From NCBI GenBank assembly GCA_032871835.1, contig CM065295.1, positions 83,011,819-83,075,818 of the forward strand: 64,000 nt of DNA, written 5' to 3'. Below, in pieces: positions 24,147-34,639 of this stretch. The DNA is from Dipteronia dyeriana (Eukaryota; Streptophyta; Magnoliopsida; Sapindales; Sapindaceae). The translations under genes and the position numbers were made by a program. Below the pieces are notes generated by a model. That model saw nothing but the letters and a program-made list of their open reading frames with translations, had not been told where the DNA came from and did no database searches. The number at the start of each line of letters is the position of its first letter. The stretch's first letter is position 1.

Positions 24147-24866
24147 CTACTCTTAATAATAACATATTAATAATTTGAAAGGTTATTGAAATGATTTTTA
24201 TATTCACCTAAAACTCTAAAAGTAATTAAAATTGTTAGTGATGAGGAAGAAATTTAAGTGTTTTTATTAAAATAATATAAATATATTTATAATTGAAGAG
24301 TCTTTTAGAAGAACTCTTCTTTTTTACTCCTCAAATTGTTATATAGGTAAACAATCAGACATTTAAAGAATGAAACTAGAAGAGTCTTTTATGGATGGTC
24401 TTGTGATATGTGGTCACATAATAATACTATAAACCCACTCACACCTTAATATATTATAAATAAACTTTAAACAAAACCCTAGCTATTTGTTTCACACATA
24501 CACCACACTTCTCTTATTCTAACTTTTCTCTTTCATTTTAACACAACAACCACACTTCTCATCCAACTTCTTCTTTTTCAATTCTCATATCTCTCATATC
24601 CATAAAAAAGAAAAAATCTCCACAGTATAGATTGTAGTTACAATTGAGGTTTTGTTCTTCATATTTATTTTTCTCTCTTTTTTTTTGTTGTGTTTTTCAT
24701 GTATTTATGTGTGCATTTTTCATGTATGTTGAAATGGTTTTGTGCATGTTTTGTATATTAGTATCTTATATTTGGTTCAATTTTTGCAGATCTTTACTTG
24801 GCTTGACATGGTTTTATTCATTATTTGTTTTGGATAAAAGGTATGGCATTTGTTTATAATTAATTT

Positions 24867-24918
<52 letters not shown>

Positions 24919-25884
24919 ATCTACTTATACACTCATAAAAAATTTATTTATGTGAAACCACTTACTTTTACATACAATTTGTTTGAAGAAATGTTTGAAT
25001 GAGAAATTGTGTATTTTATTATTAAAATAAATCTTGCAATTATTTATATCAATTTTGAATTGATTATTGATTATTATTTTTTTAATCATGCAGAATTTGT
25101 TGGAGACATTTGATGAAATCAAGTATTATTAGATATTCTTATGGATGTAACTTGTCATTTGTAATGTTTTTTATTTTCTAGCTATGATTTTTTTCATATG
25201 AGAAAAAATTTATTTAATAAAATTTATATTGATTTTTTGAAATATTACAAAAGATTACTGTGTTTTTTCTAACGCGATCATGGTTTAATAATAGATAATA
25301 TCCGTCAAGATTTTATGCCGGAAACTACCGTTGATTTTTCCATCGCACCACCTTAATTGGTGGATGGGATGGGATGGGATGTGATGAGATAGTATAAGAC
25401 CAATTTTAGTCTCTTCTCCTGTATGTGTTGGTTATTTCTGATGGAATTAAAATAATTTCATGTAACCAATTTATCCTATATTTGTGGGACTAAATTTAAA
25501 TATATATTTTTCAAACTTTAATTTAAATATTTTTTTTAACCATTTTCTTTATGTGAGGTGGGGCTATTTAGCCCATGTTTTTTTAATTATTCTTCTTTTA
25601 TTTTTTAATTTAATTCTAAAATTTTAAATTTTATAAATTTATCTTATTATAATATTTAAAAAATATTTTAATATATTAAATATTAATTTAAAAAATATTT
25701 TTTTTTTATTAATTTTAAATCTTTTATCTTCATATTAAATTTTATTAAAAAATTATTTAATTTAGTTTTATATTAATAAATTTCATATAGTACTAAATAC
25801 ATTATATTTTTTTATATACAATCTCATCATACCTTACCAAACAATAGACATGATTATTTTAGTCCAATCCTATACACCACCAAA
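24147..25884. other. Intergenic DNA with a transcript-leader-like patch
   Basis: No coding gene is supported. At 24,455-24,650 a TATTATAAATAAAC motif is followed by CT/AC-rich sequence (CACACTTCTC, CTTCTTCTTTTTC) that looks like a plant 5' leader, but only a Phe-rich 71-codon frame follows. A (TA)n run lies at 24,876-24,915. 25,355-25,384 has GGGAT repeats. Confidence 0.4.
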
Positions 25885-26252
25885 TGTTGGAATTTTTGGA
25901 GATGGGTTTGAAACACGTAGTGTGTACACTTTCTAAAAAGCGATATTTGCACCCTTTCTAATTGTTTGATGGTTTCTCTGCAAATAGCCTTCGGGATATG
26001 ACAAGCTTTCAAGTGAATTTGCTTTAAGCAAAAAAGAAAATTGAAGAAAATTCACAGATGAGGAAATATGGAATTTGAGATTCTGACAATTGAGAGAATT
26101 TTTTTTATTAACAATAATAATTTAAACAATTCTCCGTACACTCTTATATAGAGTTTTTATAGACAGTTGTACATTTTCAAAAAGACATTAATCACATCTT
26201 TTAAAACTACAAAAATTATTAAAAGGTGTCTATTTATTGAGATTTGTCTTTT

Positions 26253-26288
<36 letters not shown>

Positions 26289-26370
26289 TATAAAGGCATC
26301 TATTTAAATAGTTGTGTTTGTATGTAATCTATCAACCAATTTAATATTTGACCAATATTATATTCTAACA
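25885..26370 (-). mobile_element. 3' LTR of copia element B
   Basis: A 486-base LTR (TGTTGGAATTTTTGGAG ... TATTCTAACA) paired with 28,156-28,615. Flanking CCAAA at 25,880-25,884 and 28,616-28,620 is a perfect 5-bp target duplication. The polypurine tract lies inside at 26,371 (reverse complement of ATCCCCCACTTGG). A (TA)n run near 26,260 lies within it. Confidence 0.9.
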
Positions 26371-28155
26371 ATCCCCCACTTGGTCAAATATTCTTCACCC
26401 CTACCACTTCTAAGTATTTTAATCTTTCTCCCTAATTAGTTTTCAACTTCGGCCTTATAAATTTTAAATGCATTAAAAGCCTTATATTTATGCTTTAGCA
26501 AATAAACATAAGTATATCTAGAACAATCATATATAAAAGTTATAAAATATCGTTTAGCACCCCTTGTTAGTATGTCATTTAATTCATATAAATCACTATG
26601 CACTAGATCAAGTAATTGGGAAGATCTTTCAACAACACCATGAAAAGGTTTCTTTACCATTTTTGATTTAGTGCATATTTCACATTGTTCAAAATTACTA
26701 ACATCACAAGATAGTAAACCACACTTTATGATTCTTTTAATTGTACTAATACCTATATGCGAAAGTCTAATATGCCATAAAGTAATAGAATTTGAAGCAA
26801 ACATATAAGCAGAACTCGAAACATTTTTATTGTTATCATTGTCAACAATACAAAGCTTAACCATCCCATAACATGAATAACCCTTTCCAATAAAATTTCC
26901 AGACTTGGTAAGGATTAATTTTCCAAATTCATACACAGATTTTATTCCAGGTTTACCTAACAAATCACCACTAACTAAGTTCTTGTTCATACCTGGAACA
27001 TATAATAAGTTAGCTAAAGTGATTTTTCTTCCTGAAGTGAATGAGAGTTCGATGCTTCCTTTGCCAAGGACCCTAGAGCGACCTTCGTTTCCCATTTAAA
27101 CCTCTTGTCTATTATTGACTTCTTCAAATGTCTTGAAAAGATATTTGTCATAAGAAACGTGGACTGTTGCACAAGTATCGTACCACCAGCCCTGAACTTT
27201 TCCTTGGACAACACATATCTCGCTCACAACAACAATGATTTCTTCTTTTTTGGCATTAACCTTGGCCTTTCACTTTATTTCTTTCGAAATTTGCAATCAC
27301 GAGCATAATGCCCAGATTTTCCACAAACAAAGCATACCCCTTTTTTCTATTCTTGAATTTTCCTTGATCCTGCCTTGGACCAAGAGAATTTCTAGAATTT
27401 TCTTTTTTATGGTTGTTTCCAAAATTTCTTTTCTGGTTGTTTCCTTTGGGATCGGTGGGTTTGTTTACAACATTTGTCTTGCCAATGGTAAACTCTTCAA
27501 TAGTCTTGCCTCTTGAACGTGATTCTTCCTCAATGAGAAAATGATTCTGAATCTCTTCCAAAGAGTAATATTCGCTCTTGTGAATAATCCTCTTCCTGTA
27601 GCCTTTTCAACTTGGTGGCAATTTAGCAATAATTGCACCAAGTTGAAACGGTTCAGGAAGTTCAATTTTGACAGCCCTCAGATTATTGACTATGATTTGC
27701 ATTTCATGAATTTGAGGTAAAAGAGGTTTTTCATAAAAAAAAATGAAATCAAAATATTTTGAGATCATAAACTTTTTTGTACCTTCCTCATCGGCCTTAT
27801 ATTTGTAGTGCAGTGCATTCCATATCTCCTTGCAGATTTAGTGTTGGTGTAGAGATCATAGAGTCTGTCAGATAATGCATTCAGGATGTGTCCACGACAG
27901 ATTAACTCATCCTTCTCACGTTTATTTTTGGCGGCCTTCACCTCATCAGAATCTTTATCTGTAGGCTTTGGCAGTGGCTGCAAGTCAGGATCCAGAATGT
28001 AGAAAATTTTCAAAGCAGTTAGTAGAAACTTCAATTTGTCCTATCAGCGGGTGAAGTTTAAGCCATCAAAACGATCGAGTCGAACAAGGTCTTGATTCAT
28101 CGTTTGATTGTGAATACAATCGTCTCGGTCTCCAGTGAAAATATCGATTTTTGAT
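26371..28155 (-). pseudogene. Copia element B interior: gag, protease, partial integrase; RT deleted
   Basis: Minus-strand order is gag (28,034-27,256), then protease and integrase. Gag has LLTALKIFYILDPDLQPLP and, past breaks, CRGHILNALSDRLYDLY. The knuckle-containing stretch is rich in Lys/Asn and reads ALFVENLGIM near its finger, with the Cys residues largely lost. The 26,436-27,095 frame (219 codons) has LANLLYVPGMNKNLVSGDLL, LWHIRLSHIG..IKRIIKCG, CEICTKSKMVKKPF and LVHSDLYE: the pre-integrase zinc finger and the first catalytic Asp. The frame then runs straight into the PPT, so the rest of integrase, RT and RNase H is missing by deletion. No standard PBS is recognised next to the 5' LTR. 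Confidence 0.85.
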
Positions 28156-28615
28156 TGTTGGAAATGTTGGAGATGGGCTTAAAACATGTAGTGTGTATAC
28201 TTTTCAAAAAGCGATATTTGTGCCCTCTCTAATTGCTTGTTTGTTTCTCTGCAAATACTTTTCGGGATATGACAAGTTTTCAAGTGAATTTGCTTCAAGC
28301 AAGAAAGAAAATTCACAAATGGGGAAATATGGAATTTGGGATTCTGACAATTGAGAGAATTTTGTTTTGTTAACAATAATAATTTAAACACTTCTCTACA
28401 CACTCTTATATAGAGTTTTTATAGACAGTTGTACCTTTTAAAAAAGACATTAATCATGTCTTTTAAAACTACAACAATTATTAAAAGATGTCTATTCATT
28501 GAGATTTGTCTTTCATATATATATATATATATATATAAAGACATCTATTTGAATAGTTGTATTTATCTGTAATCTATCAACCAATTTAATATTTGACCAA
28601 CATTAAATTCTAACA
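28156..28615 (-). mobile_element. 5' LTR of copia element B
   Basis: Copy of 25,885-26,370 with TGTTGGAAATGTTGG and TAAATTCTAACA ends and a shorter (TA)n run at 28,517-28,538. The target duplication CCAAA follows. Confidence 0.88.
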
Positions 28616-29329
28616 CCAAATACATCATAATAATAATTTTAGTCAAATCTTATTATCCAATCCAATCTCATAAAAATAATCTTATCATATTCCGCACACC
28701 AAACAATCTTGGTTCTTATTTTTAGGCCAATTGCTTTAAGTTTACTAAACTTTGGTTTGCACTTTGTGCAAATGTTAATCGGTTGATGCATAGTAGTCAT
28801 TACCGAAATTAAAATAAGAGATTTATTATGAGAGATTCACTATATATATAATGGAAATGATAAGATATGTCACCTTTTTTATTGTGTCTTGTAATGATGT
28901 CACCTTTTTTATTGTGTCTTGTGATGATGTCACCGTTTTAATAACTTAAGTTTAAAATGTCCATATTATGGTGAACTACCCAAGTTGCCTCTAAACTTTA
29001 ATTTTTAAAAGGAAACTTGATGAACTCCCAAAACAGTTGTCTGAAAAACGTGTCTCTCTCTCTAAAAAAGTTGTCCCTCTCTAGAATCTGCACAAGGTAA
29101 GAAATATTTATGATATGGTGTATTCTCTTTTCTGTTTTCATCCAATTCAGATATTTTACATGCATTTCTGTGTGGGTTAATAATGTATCAATTCCTCAAT
29201 AATATGTTGTCACAGTCTTTATAAGAACATGTATGAACATTTAATAAATCCGAGTTTTTTTCATGTGTGACCGATAATATTTAAAGATGAATCGAGCTTA
29301 TTTTATATTGGATCGAGCTTTGAAAAAAC

Positions 29330-30130
29330 CTCTCGCTACCTTGATAAAAGTTTGATTATTAGAAAAAAAAATGCTCAATAATTTGATAAATATTCTCGAT
29401 CCTTTGATAAAATTTCTCGATCCCATGAAAAAAAATCTCGATAATTTGATAAATATTCTCGATCCCTTGATAAAATTTCTCGATCAATTGAAAAGGTTCT
29501 CGATCCCTTGAAAAAAGTTATCGATCAATTGAAAAAGCTCTTTCTCGATCCCTTGATAAAATTTCTCGATCAATTGAAAAGGTTCTCGATCCCTTGAAAA
29601 AAGTTATCGATCCCTTGAAAAAGCTCTCGATCCCTTATAAAATGTTCTCGATCCCTTGATAAAAGTTCTCGAACCGTTATAAAAGTTCTCGAACCGTTAT
29701 AAAAGTTCTCGAACCCTTGAAAAAGTTCTCGATCCCTTAGAAAAAGTTCTTGTCCCAACAAAAAGTTCTCGAACCCTTGTAAAAGTTCTCGAACCCTTGT
29801 AAAAGTTCTCGAACCCTTGTAAAAGTTCTCGATCCCTTGAAAAAGTTTTTGAACCCTTGAAAAAGTTCTGGATCCCTTATAAAAAATTCTCGTTCTCAAC
29901 AAAAAGTTCTCGAACCCTTGTAAAAGTTCTCGATCCCTTGTAAAAGTTCTCGAACCCTTGAAAAAGTTCACGATCCCTTATAAAAGGTTCTCAATCCATT
30001 TGAAAAAAGCTCGATCCCTTAGAAAATGTTCTTGATCCATTTCCTAAAAGCTCGATCCGTTTGTAAATGTTCTCGATCCCTTACAAAAAAAGTTTGACCC
30101 CTAAGAAAACGTTCTCGATCCCTTATAGTT
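29330..30130. repeat. 20-bp minisatellite, left subterminal region of the MULE
   Basis: About 35-40 imperfect tandem units of the form AAAAGTTCTCGATCCCTTGA (20 bases), with CGAACCCTTGT variants at 29,690-29,960. The opposite strand is open for 133 codons (29,570-29,971), encoding a 20-residue repeat that is just the minisatellite read in three successive frames. Confidence 0.9.
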
Positions 30131-30217
30131 GAGAAATATTTGTAATTCCTAGTAATTGTAAAAGTATTTTTTTTTAATTTGTTAATAATGGTTTGTGGTA
30201 ATGATTTTCACAGGACA

Positions 30218-30280
30218 ATGGATCAGGTTAGATGGGAGCAATTACCTGACGAAGGTCAAAGGTTTTTTTGTTCCGATAAC
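30218..30280 (+). pseudogene. First exon fragment of the mudrA-like gene
   Basis: An intron-like AG precedes GACAATGG; the frame MDQVRWEQLPDEGQRF..SDN then runs into the left target duplication of LTR copy 1. The same frame resumes at 37,078 as QGMYVSRHM. The LTR element therefore split the transposase gene near its start. Confidence 0.55.
30276..30280. repeat. Target-site duplication ATAAC (left) of LTR copy 1
   Basis: ATAAC at 30,276-30,280 is repeated exactly at 37,078-37,082, immediately outside the two LTR ends. Confidence 0.9.
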
Positions 30281-31679
30281 TGACACGTTCTAAAGAAGTG
30301 TTCCTACTCCTAAGTATAAGAGTGTCATAGTAATAAATTAACCAGTAAGACCGGGTCGAACCATAGGGAGGTTGTTCACTTGTCCTTGTAGAATTAATTA
30401 TCTAGATTAACTAAGAAGTTTGTTATAAAAATGTAAATCAATTAAAATTAAAACTGGGGCTAAGGGATCCACTGTTGGTAATTCGAATATGATCAAATAA
30501 TTAATATTTAGTCTAGAATAATGGGAGGGTATTCCACTTCACTGATCACTGTCTGATAGATGTGGGTAAAAGTACTCACTGTGCTAGACAACATCTGTCT
30601 CTCTACAGTGAGTAAAAACTCCACAAAGATCAGAAAGGATAAACCACTCTCTGATAGATATGGGTAAAAGTACTCACTGTTCTAGATAATATCTGTCTGT
30701 CTACAGTGAGTAAAAACTCCACAAAGATCAGAAAGGATAAACCACTCTCTGATAGATATGGGTAAAAGTACTCACTGTGCTAGACAATATCTGTCTAACT
30801 ACAGTGAGTCAAAAACTCCACAAAGATCAGAGGAGAGAAAGCAAAAAAATAATAAACTTACCATAATTGGATCATATTTTCCATACCAACAGTATCACCT
30901 TTGGCCTCAATTATATAAAATTAGCCAGACACAATTTAACTAGAAAATAGTTATTTTATTTAAACAGAGAATTTGAGAATAAAAGAGAGAGAATTTCACA
31001 AATCTAATATCAGATTTGGATTTAGAATGTGTAAATTAGGGGTGAGAGGTCCCCTATTTATACAAAATACGGATGAAAATTAACTATCTGATGAATTTAG
31101 AATGGAGCGTCCAGATTCGCCACGTCATCAACAAATAGTGAACAATGAACAGTAAACAGTAAACGCATCCGTGAAAGTCAATAGTGAACAGTGCACCGGC
31201 TTCTAGAATATGATTCTCTGCAACACGTGTACGGTGCACTCACAACTCGGGCCAATAGAATTGTGTCACGTCATCGGTCAATAATCTTCTAGAAAGTCAA
31301 CTATGAATAGTGCACCGACTTCTAGAATGTGATTCTCTGCAGCCGCGTGTACGGTGCACTCGCAGTTTGGTCCAATAGTAATGTGTCACATCATCAGGAA
31401 CATTGAATAGTCAAAATTACAAAAATATCCTTTGTGGCCTTCATAAGGTTTTTGACTTTCTAAACTTGAAAACGATGTTTGTTTTGCCATCTGACTTCTC
31501 CATAATTCTGAATTGATCGAATTACCTCTTAAATACAAAGAAAAATACATTGATTACTACACAACACGTTTATTTAAGCGAGCGAACGAAATTATATCTA
31601 AATTAGAGAATTAATCATATTGGAAGTGTAAAATGGTGATATTATCCATTAGTAAACATGCACTTTTCAGTGTTAATCA
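30281..31679 (-). mobile_element. 3' LTR of LOG-carrying LTR element, copy 1
   Basis: A 1,399-base LTR with TGACACGTTCTAAAGAAGTG at its left and GTGTTAATCA at its right end (TG...CA when read on minus). At 30,530-30,830 it holds three ~125-base tandem units with CTCTGATAGATATGGGTAAA and CTCACTGTGCTAGACAA. At 31.1-31.4 kb are GTGAACAGT-type short repeats. It pairs with 35,663-37,077 and with both LTRs of copy 2. Confidence 0.92.
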
Positions 31680-31703
31680 TACCCCCCCCCCCCCCCCCCC
31701 CCC
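31680..31703 (-). other. Polypurine tract, expanded poly-G
   Basis: TA plus 22 consecutive C on plus (poly-G on minus) directly abuts the 3' LTR. Copy 2 has only GGGGGGTA at the equivalent place (44,578-44,585), so the run expanded in copy 1 or was misassembled. Confidence 0.8.
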
Positions 31704-32912
31704 AACCATCTTATTGCTAGTCCCTAACAACTAAAGCGAAAATAGTAAAAACTCAAATTCAAATCTCTAAACTACCAAATAGACAAACTCTCACATACCT
31801 CTTTTTGACAACTAGTCATCAATTGAGTATCAATCAAACTTTCTTGTGCTAAATAAAGATCAACACAATAACTATGAGATTCAATTGAAATCAAGCAACA
31901 TTTTCATTCCGAAATCTCATCAAGGCTTCTTCCTTAGGCAGTAGTTTTATTTCTTTTCTTTTTTTGGTTTTTTTTTAATATAACGAAATTGGAAACAAAC
32001 ATTCCATCTTTAATCCATGTATCGAGCTTTAGACCAATGACTCCCAAACCAGTTGCCTTTAGGGTATTAACTGTTAAAATACTCCTACAGGGTTAATTAC
32101 TCGGATAGCATATGTTTTTTTTTAATAGTACAATTCTCTTAAGCTTTCTCTTTAACCCGTGTAACGAGCTTTGGGTCAATGACTCCCAAACCAGTTGGTC
32201 TTAGGTCATTAGGTGTTAAAGCACCCCTCGAACCTAATTACTCGAGTTAAAGATGCTAAGAAACTGTATTTTATTCTTATCCAGACTCTACCATTTTACG
32301 CAAACACTCTTTGATTACTATGGCATGAGGTCCGGCTACTAAGTAAGAGTTTTGGTCACAACACATAAAATTATTATTATTCTTACTACTATATATTTTT
32401 TGAAACAAGACCACTGCCTTTGGTTGTTACCCTTGAATGATGTTTAAGAACTAAATATCGTAAAATCTCAACTTACTGCACATAATCACGTGTCGATGTG
32501 CGAGTGTGTCCAGAATAGTTTGAAAATTTTCTCAAGATGACTTAACGAACAAAAGAATTAGTCAATGATATCACAATGGAGAGTTTATAAATTTGAATAG
32601 TCAGAATAGAGGAAAAAAATGCATCAGAACTATAAAGATGCGTCTCAGAAGTATCTAAAAGATCTCCTTACTCGACCATCTTTACAAAAAAAATGTTCAG
32701 AAGTTAGTTTTTTTTTTTTTTTGAAAAATAAAAGTTATTGAATCAACTATCCCCTTCCCCCCAACCAGAACGAGACATTGTCCCCAATGTCTTTAGAAAG
32801 AGGTAAGGTTTAGAAGATATCACCTGAACAACTTGAAAGACAACAAAATCCTGTAAAACAACAAAAGAAATACAGAATAAAGGAAATAAAATGCATAAAA
32901 ACCATGGGACAA
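31704..32912 (-). other. Non-coding 3' interior of LTR copy 1
   Basis: No open frame of note. At 32,025-32,245 two ~125-base units share CGAGCTTT, CAATGACTCCCAAACCAGTT and AATTACTCG; the same units occur at 44,030-44,270 in copy 2. Downstream of the LOG stop there is an A/T-rich tail that also matches copy 2 (43,373-43,560). Confidence 0.7.
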
Positions 32913-33566
32913 TCACAAACTGAGATTTAGATCAATTCCGTGTTTCTTGTTCTCTTCATCAATAGACCAATCTATTTTGGAGGTTGAGGGATCTGGCTCA
33001 TAATTAAAAGCCTGTAACTGGTCAATCAGCTCATGATGACTTGAATCAGAGATAAAGATTTTTCGGATTGAAGGTGGAATGTAATAATTTTTCTGAGCAT
33101 GATCAAGAAATGAAAGCAAACCATCATAAAATTTATTAACATTCAACAAACTGATGAGTTTCTCATGGATGTGTAGTTGCGCCCAGGATGCCATTGTAAA
33201 GATTTCTTCTAAGGTTCCAAAACCACCTGGCAAAGCTATAAACGCATCAGCATGATGTAACATAGCAGTCAATCTTTCAGGCATACCTGAAACAGCTAGC
33301 TCTTTGCCGTTTGTCTTTCCGATGATGTTTGTTGCGGCCATAGGTTTTAGGACAATACCAAGAACTTGACTACCTCCGTCTCGTGCAGCTCGTGAAACAC
33401 ACCATATTAATCCCAAGTTACCTCCTTCATACACTAGGTGTATTTTTCGCTCAGCCAAAACCTTACCAAGTTGAGTTGCAGTCTCAACAAACTCTCTGTA
33501 TTTCCCATAATTAGTGCCACCAAACACACAAATGTTTGTGAATTGTTTAGTTGAATGCGACGCCAT
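32913..33566 (-). CDS. LOG: LOG-type cytokinin riboside 5'-monophosphate phosphoribohydrolase, inside an LTR retrotransposon
   Basis: 217 residues, one exon. LOG enzymes remove ribose 5'-phosphate from cytokinin nucleotides to give active free bases, usually in the cytosol and nucleus. The frame covers the whole family domain. NICVFGGTNYGKY (11-23) replaces the usual CVFCGSSxGxxxxY. VYEGGNLGLIW (45-55) replaces VYGGGxxGLMG. GMPERLTAM keeps the conserved Arg. PGGFGTLEE (113-121) is the PGGxGTxxE signature, followed by WAQLHIHEK and LLNVNKFYDGLL. The C-terminus is LNLSL. An upstream in-frame Met (33,668) is disfavoured: the family begins near MASHS, and a CTATAAATAC box lies 75 bases above this ATG. 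The gene is on the same strand as the element, between gag and the 3' LTR. Most plant LOG genes have introns. The altered YEGG and GLIW loops make full activity uncertain. Confidence 0.93.
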   Translation of the reverse strand: MASHSTKQFTNICVFGGTNYGKYREFVETATQLGKVLAERKIHLVYEGGNLGLIWCVSRAARDGGSQVLGIVLKPMAATNIIGKTNGKELAVSGMPERLTAMLHHADAFIALPGGFGTLEEIFTMASWAQLHIHEKLISLLNVNKFYDGLLSFLDHAQKNYYIPPSIRKIFISDSSHHELIDQLQAFNYEPDPSTSKIDWSIDEENKKHGIDLNLSL

Positions 33567-34151
33567 TAATGCACTCTCTGAATTTTTCTTTTGAATGTTT
33601 ATGAGTGCTTTGAAGCAAAAAAAGGAAAACAAATGTTTGTATTTATAGATCCCGAAAAGGTAACACAATGATACACCTATATGTATAGAGCGACGTATTT
33701 GTCAATGATATTATATCCAAATGGTTCAAAAATCAAAAGTAAAGAACAATAATTACAAAAGACATTAAATACGGAAAGAAAAAAATAATAAAAACAAAAG
33801 GATATTTACTGGTAGTTGTGATTGTGGCTCACATCTTCCTATGGGTCGGAGATATGTTTCCCATCCAATTTTCTTATAAATTGACAAACAGGGTCTTTTA
33901 AAGTCAGATTCCCAAGACTATATTGTGCATGTTCTTTTTAAAATTGTGGTCATAATCGGTCAATTGTCATTTGCACATATCCACTAGGATGTGCATCAAG
34001 AGTCGTTAGGATATTATCCAATGACTCCCTACGCAAACCATGCCTAATGAATAAAATTTTATCTTCCCGATTATTAGACACCATTCCTAAATAACTACAA
34101 CGTGTGTTGCAAGTTGTACGTGCACATTTGTGACAAGTAACTCATAACTTC
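33567..34151 (-). other. LOG leader and unassigned interior of LTR copy 1
   Basis: From 33,567 to about 33,726 is LOG-specific leader that is absent from copy 2. From 33,727 to 33,840 the sequence is shared with copy 2 (43,207-43,325). From 33,860 to 34,140 the minus strand can be read as REDKILFIRHGLRRESLDNI and LDAHPSGYVQMTID with stops; I do not recognise this product. Confidence 0.5.
33641..33647 (-). promoter_or_regulatory. TATA box upstream of the LOG gene
   Basis: Minus strand reads GATCTATAAATACAAAC, 75 bases from the ATG. This suggests that the gene brought its own promoter rather than depending on the LTR alone. Confidence 0.5.
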
Positions 34152-34391
34152 TTAGCCCTTCATTTTTTTTGCAAGGTTACTTCTTCTAAAACCAGGCATG
34201 TAAGATATAAATGAATCATCGGACTCACCTGCTAGACGTACCTTAGCTTCAATCAACCAGCGAAATTCAACAGGAATTTTGTATATCATCAGTAAGTGTA
34301 ATCTTTCAGAACGTGCTTTGTAAATCTTTTTCAGAGTATTATAGGGCAACGATGGAAAATGTTTTCGTAGGTTTGTGAAAAATTCTTCCAT
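34152..34391 (-). CDS. Hypothetical 79-residue ORF in LTR copy 1
   Basis: A clean frame from ATG, with MEEFFTNLRKHFPSLPYNTL at its start and RWLIEAKVRLAGESDDSFIS later, ending in a Lys-rich tail. It is basic, with no signal peptide or membrane segment. It does not look like gag, protease or RT. It lies in the sense direction between the gag remnant and LOG. Codon-like composition and the adjoining readable stretch at 33.86-34.14 kb suggest the remnant of a second captured gene, but it may equally be chance. It is absent from copy 2, which has a deletion here. Confidence 0.3.
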   Translation of the reverse strand: MEEFFTNLRKHFPSLPYNTLKKIYKARSERLHLLMIYKIPVEFRWLIEAKVRLAGESDDSFISYMPGFRRSNLAKKMKG

Positions 34392-34639
34392 GCCTTGTTT
34401 TGGGGATCAGTTATTTGGAAAACTTAATTAAACCGACTTGAATTGTCACGGAGTACCGTTATCCGCCACTTAACCGAGGTTATATAGCAAAACACAACAA
34501 GCAAAAATTAAACTTAGAAATTAATCCTGCAAAAATTCAAAACGTAAAAGCAAACAAAAACAAAAAAAAATAATTGCAAACACAAATAAAGTCAAAAGCA
34601 AAAGATTTGTTTACTCACCTTTGTAACAAGGGTCAAAAA

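Noticed and set aside
24644..24859. Phe/Cys-rich 71-codon ORF
   Set aside because: T-rich sequence without homology or conserved features.
29570..29971. 133-codon minus-strand ORF
   Set aside because: It is the 20-bp minisatellite read through three frames; there is no domain and the repeat explains the openness.
33567..33668. Upstream in-frame Met for LOG (34 extra residues)
   Set aside because: The extra part is hydrophobic leader translation containing the TATA region; family proteins start near MASHS.
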